From Taenia hydatigena (taxonomy: Eukaryota > Platyhelminthes > Cestoda > Cyclophyllidea > Taeniidae): DNA of 64,000 bases. Under the pieces are notes generated by a model, which saw only the letters and a program-made list of their open reading frames with translations, was not told where the DNA came from and searched no databases. The position numbers and the translations under genes were made by a program. The stretch spans positions 10,700,779 to 10,764,778 of the forward strand of contig JADWOT020000007.1 of assembly GCA_036345935.2 (NCBI GenBank). The letters are read 5' to 3'. Shown piece by piece: positions 12,217 to 24,439 of this stretch; the stretch's first letter is position 1, and every line of letters begins with the position of its first letter.

Positions 12217-12375
12217 GCAGGAGAGATTCAATTCAACGGTGAAAATGGAAAGTTGGCCTTCGGAGCAGGAGACATCGACAGTGCCTACTACACTCCAGTT
12301 TACTTTGACGCTGATTATCCCGACTTAATGCGAGAAGAAAGATGGACACGCATAGACTACGCAAATCCATCGAAA
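12217..12375 (+). CDS. Mirror copy of the 53-codon exon (right arm)
   Basis: Same 159-base exon with intact acceptor and donor. No coding difference from the left copy was seen between the splice sites, whereas flanking sequence does carry changes (two substitutions just downstream, near 12,416 and 12,446). Preservation of both copies is consistent with a recent duplication, gene conversion, or selection. Confidence 0.42.
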
Positions 12376-13475
12376 GTAAATGAAACCATGTCTAGCACAG
12401 ATGAATACGCGCTGACTATCATGGGTTTCGATTCTTCAACATGTTTCAGCAGTTGCGTCTGTGATGGCTCTTAATATTCCAAACAAATTACATTTGCATT
12501 CTCTCCTTACACTTGTGCCTACCATACGCAAAATAGCGGTGTTAATCGAGTGTCCTTGTGTGGCCGTCTCACATAACTCCTTTGCAGAATGCACAGCAAG
12601 GGTCGCTTCTTGGAGTTTATTGCTATTCTACATCGCTCATGTGGTCTTAAACGAAACAAGTGCAAATCATTCACCTTTCTTTCTACAAAAGAGCAACAAT
12701 TGCATATTTTTGTATGCTTTGATGGTATTTTGTGGTCCACACTTTTATTTGTTCCTTTATACCCCCCATCAAGCTTCACAGTAGATATCCTGCTGCTATT
12801 CCCGACTTAATGATTTCACTTCGTCATTTTGCGTTGGCACCGGGTGGTCTACACCAAAAAACAGCCATCTGCATCCATTAATCAGAATTAGTCTAGCTGC
12901 GGGGACAATTAAGATCTGAGTTCATCGGTATGAAGCAGTAATAATTGCAGACGGAAAAAGCAGATGGGAGCTATATTTTCTAGGCACACTTTACTGTCTA
13001 AAAAGGTCATTTAGAAAGACGAAAGAGAATCGATATTTGGGCTAACAATAGGTCCTGAACGGTTGAAGAAGACAGCAATTATCCGTTGAGCATTACCTAC
13101 TCACGTATCAGTAGAGTTACTCCTGATCATTCTGCATTCAGTATTCTCCTTAAGACTCAATTCGAATTGTGCACCTCAAGGTCCACTCGTATGACCTATC
13201 GGGATGGCATAGACAATGACAGCTATTTGGGTGCGTGCAAACTAGTAATAGACTGAAGGACTATATGCCAACTCATGGGTTACATGAGCAGCTAGCACTC
13301 AAATATCTAATGGCAGTAAAGCTCAAACTATTCGTCCGATTGCCAGTCGGCAAAATTTCAACGACGTAACGTGACGGTCAGCGGGAGAATTGCAATGGCA
13401 CTAGTGTCATTGTACGCAGCTTGGTGTTATTAGCATCTCTTTGTCCTCAACGCGTCTATGCAACGGTAATGGCAG

Positions 13476-13613
13476 TGTGGAGAAGCCAATGCCAGCATTA
13501 CTAAAGCGGAAAGGCTTTACGGGGCGCAAGAATGGTCAAATGACGTGCCGACTTTGACTTTCAATCAGACTAAATCTGTAGATTTGAAGTTTGAAGGTAT
13601 CTTTAGGTCATGA
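13476..13613 (+). CDS. Mirror copy of the candidate terminal exon (right arm)
   Basis: Counterpart of 5,236-5,373 with the same acceptor, frame and TGA. It lies 1.1 kb downstream of 12,217-12,375 on the same strand with compatible phase, so the right arm could carry a 5'-truncated copy of the gene. Confidence 0.28.
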   Translation, partial: CGEANASITKAERLYGAQEWSNDVPTLTFNQTKSVDLKFEGIFRS

Positions 13614-13831
13614 GCATTGACAACTGGATGGGAATGCTTCATTTGGCAATATCTCCTAACAAAACGACGCATCTTAGAACAACCTTTTGTTGTCATATTG
13701 CAGTCTTTGCTAACGTACCCAAACGGTATGTGCCTACCTACTGAGTACTGCTAAGTTTCTCAACAAATACCTGCTACCTTGATGCTTTTCAAAGCCACCC
13801 ACTCATTCACTCCCTGGCATATCGCTCTTAC

Positions 13832-13973
13832 GTGCACACTCTATCAATTTGTTGCTCTTCCACTGTCCAATGTTGGACATGATGGCCAACAGCTCTGGCT
13901 GGTGGTGCTGCTGTTGCTGCTCTGCATAATCGATTGCAAACACGACGATGCCTTGCTCGGCCTTTTCCCACCT
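13832..13973 (-). CDS. Mirror copy of the Gln/His-rich exon (right arm)
   Basis: Same exon and donor as 4,876-5,017. Two amino-acid changes are visible, Leu to Phe and Glu to Gln, both conservative of the frame. Both copies remain open and spliceable. Confidence 0.43.
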
Positions 13974-14744
13974 CTATTGGCATAAGTGGGTTTCTTTTGC
14001 TAATACACGGAACTTCGTGGTGGGTCATGTTCCTGCTCTGCTGCTTTATGTCCCAACCATCTCAGAAGATGCAGCTGCACGGAATGAAGTACGCGTAGCG
14101 GTCTACGGAAGAGAGGTGTCTGAGTCACTAAGTTACGCAGATAGGGAGAAGAGCGAACTGACAGAATGCCTCTCTCGTGGCAGTGGAAAAGCCGTTGGCC
14201 AACTTTTGCTTCCATTCTTCACGTGCAAATGACTTTCCATTTCCGCATAATTATTTTGCAATATTTTTTGGTTTCGCGCCAAACCGGGATGTGTGATTTG
14301 AATGAAATGGTCTATTCCTTAGTTGTCAATGCGTAAATTTTCATCTTGTGAGACCTTATCTGTCGACTCGGCTATTCACCATCTCTTTCGCTATTATATT
14401 TGGGCGACCTTCTTCCATGCTCGCTAATAATTGCACAGTAAATGAGCTTCTTAAGACATGCATGTAACAATCAAAATTCCGATGTGTTTCTACGCCTTTT
14501 TATGCATTTCCAACAAGGAAGCGCTTGTCAGACAAATTCGTTTTGATGTGTGCAGCCAAACCTTTGCATTCAACTCACACCTTTTTCTTGTTTCTATGTC
14601 TTCGATGGAATTACCCTACCATTACAACAAATCTTTGCCCACAATTAGCTCCACGCATTCTGACCATATGCCAGTTTGCTCTCAGGGTCAATTTTAACAG
14701 AGAGAGCAAAAGAACATCGTCGGCCGTAAATCAGCGTGACCGGC

Positions 14745-14779
14745 GAGTAAAAACCAACCCTTTGTTAATTGCGGTCGGC
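14745..14779. other. 35-base segment present only in the right arm
   Basis: This is the only sizeable length difference between the arms. The left arm lacks it at 4,103/4,104. The segment is bounded by a four-base direct repeat (cggc on this strand), the pattern expected when a segment is lost between short homologies. A gain cannot be excluded. In the left arm the join creates an 87-codon open frame (3,940-4,203, plus). In the right arm the frame is shorter (14,731-14,943, minus). Confidence 0.9.
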
Positions 14780-15741
14780 AGAATCAAAAGTAATGGGCTG
14801 CAGACATAGTAAGCATTAGATGACATCCACACAAAGTGAGTGGACGACAGAGATGCTCCGTGTGCATAAGCCGATTTGGATGATTTTGAATTTTGTCGAC
14901 GATTGCTGCTGCGTGGTTTGTACAGATTTGCAATGACGATCATATGGCGATGCGATTAGCATAATATTTAATCGCGACATGTGTCGGAATCTGACAGCAG
15001 CTCGTCCTTCCATCCCTCCTCTCTTCGCTAACGCGCAGACGCTGCATCTATCGTAGAGTAATTCACTATACGGTATCGTGTAAATAAACCAGTACAATGT
15101 TGGAATTTGTATGAGCAGGAGCGATGAAAGTTCTAGAATAGAATCTCCTTCGGAAAACCAAGAAAATAGGAATTCTCATTTTTACCTCTAAATTGAAGAT
15201 GAACGTAAATCGGTGGCAGAAGCACTTACTTATTTATTGTTTTAGCCATGTTTGCACCATTTGCAATCTTGAGCTATCAGATTTGATCATATTCTGAGTG
15301 CGTTGCACGGTGTAATACTGTAATATTAGTGGTGGTGGAGGATGCGATTTAGCAGTCCGACGAAAGTTAAATGACTGGAACCACATTTGCGGACAATTTA
15401 ATTTCTCAGCGTCTTTCTCTAGTAGAACCTGTGAATCATGTCAGCGGACAGCAATTTTAGGAGAAGCATTACAATGTTTTACAGACAGAAGTGAACAGTC
15501 AAATACGACAATTAATTTACCTATCCAAGCTTAGCATAGTGCTCACGAATGCAAATTAAGATGGGTCTGCTGATTTTTCTTTAAAATATCTTCCATTTTT
15601 CTACTTCTTTTGCCATCCTGCCTCTAATTGCACGAAGACAATAAGAATCCGTATAAAGGCTCGACTAGATCGCTTTATTTTATTTCTACCCTTCCGAGAG
15701 ACGGATGAAGAAGAGCATTACTATAAAGACGATACTAGACA

Positions 15742-15960
15742 ATGGGTTTTATAATCTATCTAAGGAACCTTGCCCTGTTTTTTGTATTTTATTCAACCCC
15801 TTTGGCATTGTGTGTTGCCCAAACGAACGGTTACGTTTTAGTTAACAAAGGGCAATTCATAAAAAAGAATCATATAAAATTCTGCGTTGATATGACTATA
15901 CCATGGTCAAATACTTTAAAGGACAGGAAAATACTAGCCGACCAATTAGTTGGACCTTGA
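15742..15960 (+). CDS. Mirror copy of the signal-peptide-like frame, shortened
   Basis: Counterpart of 2,893-3,141 with Arg to Gln near residue 27 and a stop at 15,958-15,960 where the left arm has Trp. The shortened end suggests that at least one arm copy is not under constraint. Confidence 0.22.
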   Translation: MGFIIYLRNLALFFVFYSTPLALCVAQTNGYVLVNKGQFIKKNHIKFCVDMTIPWSNTLKDRKILADQLVGP

Positions 15961-17182
15961 TTTGCAATGGTGTTCTGCAGAGAATGTTGAAATACGTTTT
16001 TGAGGGCTAAATAAGTCGTGAAGGCGTGCTTTTAAGAGACGAACTAGTATGGCGCGAGTGAAAGATGCAAGGCTTTGTTATGACATTGCTTGCTAAAATG
16101 TCCAGAGAATAATAAAATTTGGAAAAAGAATTTGTTGAAAGCAGATCAAATTTAACTTTGCGACGAGGCGCTCTTAAGGCATTGAAGTGTACAACCTTAC
16201 TCGTCAAGGCGGCGGGGTAGACATGAGGCACGATACTGCTTATGCTGACTACTTCCTAATATCTAAGTAGGCCCGTATTACACAAACCAATCTTTCTATC
16301 GGTGCCATGACCAGTTATACGGCATTAGCCAGAGTACTTGAAATTCCGCCACAGTATGGTAAAACATACCGTTCCACGACCAATCTATCCACGCATTCGT
16401 GTGAGCCGCCACATTGCTGCAGAGTACGTCAACACATTTGTTCTGAGAAAACAATCCGCGTCACACAGGATGCAAGCATCAAAATGCGAATTGTTATTCC
16501 ATGAATGTTCGACTTCGCAGGGTCCAAGTGGAAGAGTGTGGAACAGCAACAATAAAAGATGATAGAGTGTAAGGCGTCGATCAAGAGGCGGAAGACGTAG
16601 AGGGGGTGCTTGGTTTTGCGTACAGTAAAAGACTAAACACAAGCCAAAGGCACACCCACAACTGGATTGCACTACCAATGAGTCGTCAGATATCGAAGTC
16701 ATTAGCAGCAATTAGCTTCCACATTGTTTTAGCATTGCTACTTCGATGAAGCTGCATTCGCTACAAATGCGGTATCTGTATCATACCAAAACTCCTTGCG
16801 CATTAAGCAACACTGCTGCAGAAACACGGTGTAAAGAGTTCGGAGAGATGCGACGCTGCCATAAGGAGGAATGTAGCTGAAGTAGCAGCGGTAGAAGTTG
16901 AAAACCAATGCTGGAGTCATTTGTAAGTTACCAAAGATTGCTTCATACCTGCGTTAAGGGTGGTTTATATTAGTTCCAAGAATGACGGAAGAGCATGTGT
17001 TTCCCTCTCTATTACATCCTGGAATGTTAATGAAAATCGCTCATTGCTCAACTTTAAAATGCAGAAAATGGAAACTGTGCACTACTTAGGAGGATGGGGA
17101 CCAGACGGTCTTATTAAGACATCAGGTTTTTTACTATAAATTGCACCTACTGTGAATTCACTTTTGTTGTGCGCAACTTTTA

Positions 17183-18822
17183 TGTTGCAGAGTTGCGGTT
17201 AGGAAGAAGGGGAATGCTTTCGATATCTTTCCTGGAATTTTATGCAATTAGCGGCATTTACGATTAGCTCTTAGGACCTGAATCACATCGGACAAGTAAA
17301 AGAATGAATTAAGTACTGGTCGGGCTGCTAAACACATTCATTAAAGCTGCGTGATCTGAAGGTAGGGATTTAAGCCGAAGGCGTGATCTCCTCTCATACA
17401 GGCTATGGTTCATACATCAACTGAGTTTGTTGGATGAGATAAGGCTCCTCTTTGAGAAGACTTTTAAAGACATAGGTTTTAAAGGACTAGAGCTATCGCA
17501 TCTTGCAGTAGCGGTGGCGGTCACAGTGTTGGCCTCTCCAAGACCTAAATGGTGGAAGGCGATGTGCTGGACAAGACTCTTTCAAGCTGAGAAGATCATC
17601 TTGCATACACAGTAACAAAGAGCGGAGGCAGTTTTTATTTCACTTTCACTTGGCTGCCTACTGTGCCAGCTGGTCTAGGGGTACTGTAGTCAGATGAGAC
17701 GGTGGCATCTCTTGAGGACTCCAAGGCATAACATTGGCTCAACGTCGAAGGCTCATTCGAGACATCCATATTTGAGCAAAGAAGCAATCGGTCCTGACCC
17801 TGTCGTCTATTTGCCTTATACTGATCAAGAGTACGACAAGCCTTCTCATTACCCAAGTCTATCACCTTCCATTCTCTGCGGTGCAGTTTTCTTTTTTCAG
17901 ATCCCACTTCTAGTTGACACTGCAGTAGCGAAATGGTTTCCTTAAAGAGTTATTTGAAAATTTAGCAGAGATGTAGAAGAGTGCTTACCTGTGTTTACAG
18001 AAAGAGCACATATATGGTCTGATGTATCCCTCCCGGTCCTGTTAGCAGGAGCCGAAACCATTGCTGCAAGATTGATTCATTTCATTGCTACAAGGTGCTG
18101 GTGTTCGCCCATTTCAGCCCAAAGCCCGCACTCTTTCCAGATACGCTAAATGGTTTCGTTTAGCCTCATCCTGGTCCACAGTAATCACAGTGACATTTGG
18201 TCTTTCCAGGCAAGCTGCTCTAATGTACTTGTTGATGTCCCATTTCCAGTTGGAGCAATGACCACAGATGGGAAATTTATGTGGCCTATAAGGCTCCTCG
18301 CGGATTTTTGATCCCTTGATGGACCGAGAGGACTTCATTCAACGTCGCTCGGTCGGTGGTGGATTGGCCTGTGAAGACGAGGTCTGGCTAACCCTCAGGA
18401 AACTTGTTGGCAACTCTGCTTTGCACAACAAGTTCAGCGATTCATCTGTATTGCTGCACGGCTGCGGCTGCTGACAATGTTGGCCTTCAGGGCCCTGTGG
18501 TGACAAGGCCGTCATAGGGCTTGTCCCCTCTGGTGCCATATGCGGCAGCTCCTACTTCTTCCAGGACTATATCCAGATCTGCAATATAGTAGCCCTATTC
18601 TGCCTGATCTAAGGTCATGGCTCAGTATATCAGGCCGGATCGCATAAAAGAAATGAACCGACTGTCGTCAATACTGCCTTGTTCTTTCCTCTCCTCCAGT
18701 TACCTATTTTGTAATGGAGGAAACGGACGATTTGCACCGAAAAGCAGTAGCAGATCGACATTGCCATCTGGTGAGTTGTTTGACTACCTTACCCTCCTAG
18801 TGAACACCTTGGTCCGCACTGC
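17183..18822 (-). repeat. Interspersed repeat R1, right-arm copy
   Basis: Mirror image of 61-1,700, with the same frames reversed (for example 17,694-17,945 plus and 18,339-18,539 minus). Followed 0.7 kb later by a diverged R1 copy in the opposite orientation (19,490-19,865), giving a second, older inverted pair beside the arm end. Confidence 0.6.
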
Positions 18823-18882
18823 GTGCTCATTAAATCGTTCGGGAAAGCTTAGAGGCAGTAGAAGGGCACATGCATGCAACTC

Positions 18883-19489
18883 GCCTCAGATTTGTGTGAT
18901 CCGCCTTCTCTACCTTGTCACATGTGGTCAGACGTGCTCACCATTTGCTCGTTATCATTGACAGTGACGCAAAACGCTTGCACTGGCATATGATGCAGTT
19001 GCCGTGCTGCAGTCATTAGATCCTTCAGAATAAGGATCAGCATCGTCCACCGACTGCACCACCTCCATTTTCCCCGAACCTCATCACCTCACACTTTATC
19101 ACGCATGCCTGCCGCTGTTGCTACGCTCCAGTTGACTCATACACGGACGCAAATCATCAACACAGTTGGTAGTAATTATGACGCTGAGGGCGGTTAAGCT
19201 TCACAGAAATCTCACTGCAACCGTTCATGCCTTGACGTTTGCAGACTTCTCCAGGCCCGGAGAGTTCCACTAAAGCATCTTTTGGACTCCTGTTGACAAG
19301 GACCCACTTGCCGAAAACCGAAAACTGCGTTCTTCTTCCCAAATACGGATGCCTAATGCACATGCGCAAAATGGCTTTCTGTTCTCATGAAAATGTGCGG
19401 CAGAGGATCATTATTGGAGATCCCCTCCCCCAGCGCCTTCTTATCACTATCCTCCCTTCTTCTTTCTAGGAGAAGGAAGATTATGATTA
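18883..19489. other. No supported gene
   Basis: Short frames only (19,157-19,469). No splice-bounded exon or repeat match recognised. Confidence 0.5.
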
Positions 19490-19865
19490 TCACTTTGTCC
19501 CTGTTGCAGATCATGGCGTCCTCTAGGAGAGCAAGGTAGTCAAACAGCTCAATAGATGGTGGTGTCGGTCTTGTATTGCCGCTTCGGTACAAATCGTCTG
19601 TTTTCGCCATTGCGAAATCGGTAACTAAAGGAAAGGAAAGAACAAGGCATTAAAGTAAAACCACTACAATGAAAGCAGTGTAACAGCGGCGATAAGGGCA
19701 ATACGGGTCAGTGGTGTCGACAGCTGGCCCATTTCTTTTATGCAATCTGGCCTGATTTACAGACCCGTGATCCAAGGATGGGCAAAAATGGGGCTATTTA
19801 TTGCAGATCTGGATATAGTCGCAGTGGTAGTAGGAGCAGCTGTTGCCATAGCAGAAGTAGGAACC
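19490..19865 (+). repeat. Diverged copy of repeat R1
   Basis: Strong match to 61-358: shared blocks include AAGGTAGTCAAACA, GGAAAGAACAAGGC, CATTTCTTTTATGC and GCAGATCTGGATATAGTC, in order. It carries about 60 extra bases (about 19,650-19,715) relative to the arm copy. Similarity fades after about 19,860. This shows that the outer arm sequence belongs to an interspersed family and predates the palindrome. Confidence 0.8.
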
Positions 19866-22124
19866 GGTGTTTATGTTGCATCAAAGTAGAATATGGACTG
19901 CAGGTATGAGTGCGCATGTATACACACACTAACGTCTCTATGGCAGGGTAATTACTTTTAGGATCTTGACCACAAATTGGCAAAAGTCAGCACCGTCAAC
20001 ACACTAGGAATGAAAATTTTCTCGCCAACATGAGTTCCTACCCATCAATAAAGAGTCAATACTAGGAGGACTGGAAATCATGGAATTGGAGGGAGGAATA
20101 AAAGGTCCACGGAGTGCCTTCAATCACAAAGTATTTCATTTCTACAGATCACTGAGGGAAGAATGAGGCCTCCTCCTTAGTTCTTAGCACACTAGAGTTA
20201 CTCGACTTAACAGTCAAGCAACGCCGTAGTGGATAGGGAGGGGAACCACGTCGGCTGCAAAACACGTGAACACACTTGTGGTCTCTTCCCGATCTCCAGC
20301 TGAGAAGATGAGTGCATTCACGTGTCTGCCCATTTTACGAGTCAGCACCAACGGCAGATGGTGTGATATGTACGTCTGTTGCCAAGTCGATACCTCGCCT
20401 CTTCGTCGGTCATCCCGCTTGCCTACTCGCTTCCTCCACTTCCTCCTGCTCACGCAAGTACTCGTCAGTTTCCGGTATATGTGACTTACGCATTTCGTGA
20501 AGACGCCATTGCAAAAAATACATCAATTCGGGCATTGAGAATGCATCTGGTACTATAGTTAAATCTGAGGTCTGACTTACACTGGCCCCCTGCTATTAAC
20601 TCTAGCTCAGACTAATGACTTACATGTGATTGAGAACTACTTAGATATTAAGCGTCTAAAACCTCGATTGGGTCATCAGGCCCCACTTAGCCCGTGGTTG
20701 CCACCAGAGTAAGACACGGTTTTCTGATCACAGCGAAAATGACCAAGGTAGTACTGATGTTTGCGTTTGAGCTTTCAAATGCCCAACAATGTTGTGTGAT
20801 CTACTCTCTGCTGTCTCGAAAAGAGACCTGTCGACTTAGAATCCCTTTAAGAAATCGATACACCCATCCCTCTGAAACATCACTGCCATCAGTCACAGCC
20901 TAGTCTAATCTAATGCCAAGTCCTCTTCTGCCCATTTGCGCCAACGGCAATCGGGAGAGAAGGGTAGCCTCTACCAAGGATAGATCCACATAACCTTGAG
21001 GCTTACATATGGGTCAAGGTACGGTAAAGCAACTTTTGTGCGGCTCCAAGCCGTGCACCACTTTTACCTGTGTAGATGATGGAGGTGCCGCTATTGTGTG
21101 GTGAACACTTGTTGTCTGCATCTCTACTTTAACCACCTGTCAAGTGGAAGTGTTTATTCGAGCTGATAAATTCCACCTACACTAAAACAGCAAATATGCG
21201 TTCCGAGAACGAACAACAAAGGCAGTTAATTGACCACTCCAGGTGAATGTGATGGCTAAAACACTTTGATCAGGAAGATGAAAGTACAGGTAGGCACTTA
21301 AACAGTTATGCAGCTGATGCATGAATGTATTTTTTTCCTTACCTCTCAGTGCTCCATTGAGATGCCTCCAAAGAATGACAGCAAGGCTGGGTCAAAATAT
21401 TGACTCTTCGAATGTTTGAGAGCTGGTTGGATGACTGAGTCAACGAACGGATGGATAGAAGAATAAAAATAAATAATTGCAATGTAAGAACTAAGGGCTA
21501 AACATCAGCCACAATCCTCTCACTATTTTGCCCTCATTGGCGATGACATCGAGCCCTTTTTTGTGAAAGAAACTAATTGTTTCTCAATTTGACTGTGGTG
21601 ATTTGGAGAACGCATGCGAGCGAAGAAAATGACTCTTACAGCCGCCAAAGCCACCGAACACGATCCCATGGCTCTCAAAAGATAGACACTTTCCTCGGAT
21701 GACTGTGCACCCCTACCCGTCCCCCACCTCCCTCCTTCTCCCTCTACATTCGAATTATCCCAACAAGTGGTCTGCTACCGGCATACAAGCAGTCGTGTGC
21801 CGGAATCAATAGTTAGCCTCGTAGGGGACCTTAGTTTCTTAATTATGGGGGAAATCAATCCTTTTTCCAAGGTACCAGAGCTAGCAAAACCTATGCAAGG
21901 GAACTAACTTTAAAACAAATAAGCGTAAAACGATAATAGCAAGAATGCGGACTCTATTAGAAAAAGGCAATCTTCCTAACCCTAAATTAGATGTCACCAA
22001 TGGATATCCGGTAAGTTTGGCTACTAAGGCAGTGATCAATCTACTAGGCTCGGATCAGTTGACTAGTAGCGCACCAGATCAAACTTCTTAGCACATCAAC
22101 AAATATAAGCAGGCGAGGACTTAC
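19866..22124. other. No supported gene
   Basis: Several frames of 60-80 codons overlap on both strands (20,214-20,500) and one lies at 20,694-20,903. None has splice context or composition that favours coding. A CT-rich patch lies near 21,715-21,750. Confidence 0.5.
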
Positions 22125-22393
22125 TTAGACTGAATGCTCCTCCATTATTTATATCAAGACCGAGCTCACGAGGATGGAGGAAGCGAACACTGTTTTGATG
22201 GCAGCAAAAACGCAACTTAAATAGACACGACTGACCAATGTGTGAGAGCGACTCCAACTGCCAATTAGAAACGTATTTAAGCGCAATCGCTACGCTCTCA
22301 ACCAATGGTGCATCTGCCTCTTGTTCGCGCTTTGATCGGTCTAGAGAGAGTATCATGACTCCCTCATCCAGTTTGACTTTTAGATTGATGTTT
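22125..22393 (-). CDS. Exon of an unidentified protein
   Basis: 269 bases with a TTTTCATCAAG acceptor (phase 2) and a consensus GTAAGT donor at 22,124, enclosing 89 codons. The protein looks globular: it starts INLKVKLDEGVMILSLDRSK and later has ALKYVSNWQLESLSHIGQ and FLHPRELGLDINNGG. No family recognised. No partner exon could be fixed in phase, although a protein-like minus frame lies upstream near 22,823-22,926. Confidence 0.45.
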
Positions 22394-22822
22394 CTTGATG
22401 AAAATAATAATTAAAAGTAGAATTTACTGTGCCTCACACATAAATAAATGTGGTTAGCATTACTAGGGATTAGGCATTGCAGTTTTCGCAGAACAGTAAG
22501 CGTGTGCATGCGTGAAAATTGATTTGCTTGCACTCCGACAGTTCGGCTAGATGTCCTTTTTCTGGCAATCGTAAGACCAGAATGATGACCATAGTTGTAT
22601 TAGGATTCTACCGCTTCAACCAGGGGCTAAAATAACCTCTACCAGGTCCCATTTCGCTCTTTCATGCGTCACAGGCGTCTTACGTAGTCCAAAGCCGAAA
22701 GAACAGGCCATGTAACGCTTATCATGTCATTATAAAAGTCATTCGTCTTCTAATAAATCCGCTAGGGTCTCTGAATTAATGTCAGATGCATCTACGCATC
22801 AGGCACCCAATGTTGGGTCTTT

Positions 22823-22926
22823 CTATGTTGAAGAGTGCTTAGTTGCATTGACCACAGCCTCCTCAAATGAGCGTTTGACCATGCGAATGATTATAGCTCC
22901 CAGTTTATCAATAATTGGTTCATCTG
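22823..22926 (-). CDS. Possible minus-strand exon overlapping a plus-strand frame
   Basis: After a GTGACCAG acceptor the minus strand reads DEPIIDKLGAIIIRMVKRSF and continues to a stop after about 33 codons. The plus strand is also open (22,779-23,048) and ends on a good GTAAGC donor near 22,993. The two readings exclude each other in practice. I favour neither strongly. Confidence 0.2.
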
Positions 22927-23049
22927 GTCACGTCGCATTGTTTGCATATAGATTGAGGGCCGAAGGTTGGGAGCGCGACAACTGTCGTTGCGGTAAGCAG
23001 AGGGTGAGGGTGAGGAAAGAGAAGGTTTCAGTTATGAGGTCACCTTGAG

Positions 23050-24170
23050 CACACGGTCACACATCTAAGTTAGGTCTGACACTAGGAGAAAGGGATATTC
23101 TTCCCACATTTTAAATGGCTTCTAAAGGTGTACCATTTAAATGCCTTGGTGGTCACGCAAATTCAAGAATATTAATTTAGGCCTGAAATAAGAAGTGACT
23201 TTGTCTCTTTTATAGAGTTAATTCCAATCAAGAGACCAAAGTTGTAATTAGTAATCTTAAGCACTGCAGGTCTATACGGCGTGATGACTGTTCTGACATG
23301 TGTTCGAAGACTCTTCGTTGCATAACGTGCAACAAGATGTCATTACCGGTTTCGGGTGAGATGGAATGCAATTTGCGTTCGGAGTGGGAGGAAGTAAAAC
23401 TTATAATTTAACCATATGCTTGGGCGGGGGTGATTGATCACCTGTTCTGGTTATTCGGACAACTAACCGACAAAAAATAAAGTGTGGCTTAAAAAGGAGA
23501 CTCAGGGGAAAACAAATCATCATTGATGGAAACGAAGAAATACATGACATTAACATTACACCCCAGGGCTGTGATTGAAATCACTCAGTTTCTCACTTTC
23601 GGTTTCGGAAGGCGTGTCGTTTTGCTACATTTAGAGACCTTAAAATCTATGACGCATTGTGGAGAAAAGTGTGACCCGAAGGGGATGGTGTTTGAATAAA
23701 CACAAACCTTGTGGCTTCTGCGATCACTTCCGCCACCAAATGGCATTAGTTACCACAGTCCGTTTGTTTGACACGGCTTTATAATAGTAATATAATTATT
23801 TAAGTCGTCTCAGTCGTGTTGGCAGTCATTTCATCGCATCCGATTTCGTGTCTTTCGACCATGAAGCAACATTTGGAATCGGTAAATGCCAGACTTTGAA
23901 TTTTGTATTCCCTTAAGCATCCCCCAAAGTATCCAAGGTTCCCTTTCATCACGCTCATCCTAAAATATTTTTAGATTTTTTTACTAGAATTGGGGTTCTA
24001 CACTATTTAATTCTAGTAATATTTGTGGCTAGTCGGCCAGACAAGAGCTGCTGAAAGCGCCACTTGAAGATGGAAGAGCAGTGTGATTAGTAGACTACTT
24101 CGTTATTTCCCATCAGGCCTGAAGGCATTAATAACTGACTCAAGAGTTAGGAGATTAAAAACTGGACTCA
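23050..24170. other. No supported gene
   Basis: AT-rich stretch without splice-bounded frames or detectable repeats. Confidence 0.5.
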
Positions 24171-24312
24171 ATGGAAAAGCGAGCCAGCGTGCTTTGTGGT
24201 TGCATTGCAAAACCGACTAAACTTAAAGTTCTGCGGACTGCTTACCTCTATGCCGTTTTTGAATGCATTTCAAAGCCTCGACAACTACTTCGAATTCAAG
24301 AGCATGAGGTGG
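24171..24312 (+). CDS. Candidate first exon
   Basis: An ATG opens 47 codons, basic and Cys-containing (MEKRASVLCGCIAKPTK), and reaches a GTAAGA donor at 24,313 in phase 1. The frame can be read on to 24,437 without splicing. No downstream partner exon was identified and the family is unknown. Confidence 0.3.
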
Positions 24313-24439
24313 GTAAGAAACCAATCAGAGGTCATGGTAACACGGCGTTTTGTCACTTTCTTAACCTAAGTTTACTCACAATGGGCACTCAGAAATGGCG
24401 CAAGATGGAAAACATTCGGTGGAGGCATATGACATGAAA

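Larger units (their letters stand above)
10076..18882 (-). repeat. Right arm of the near-palindrome
   Basis: This is the reverse complement of 1-8,772. Its outer part ends at 18,882 only because the left arm is cut by the window start, so similarity may extend further in the genome. The arm carries mirror copies of every frame in the left arm. Some are changed: a TGG to TGA change at about 15,958 stops the signal-peptide-like frame early, and a TGG to TGA change near 12,416 shortens another frame. Substitutions are mostly transitions. The inner boundary is fairly sharp: after position 10,088 matching decays within about 15 bases into the unique centre. Confidence 0.97.

Noticed and set aside
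1..18882. Long terminal repeat or viral element as the cause of the repeat
   Set aside because: The arms are inverted, not direct, and no integrase, reverse transcriptase or capsid-like frame is present.
22981..23020. GGGTGA-type run resembling telomeric repeat
   Set aside because: Only two or three imperfect units (AGGGTGAGGGTGAGG). Too short and not the canonical animal unit.
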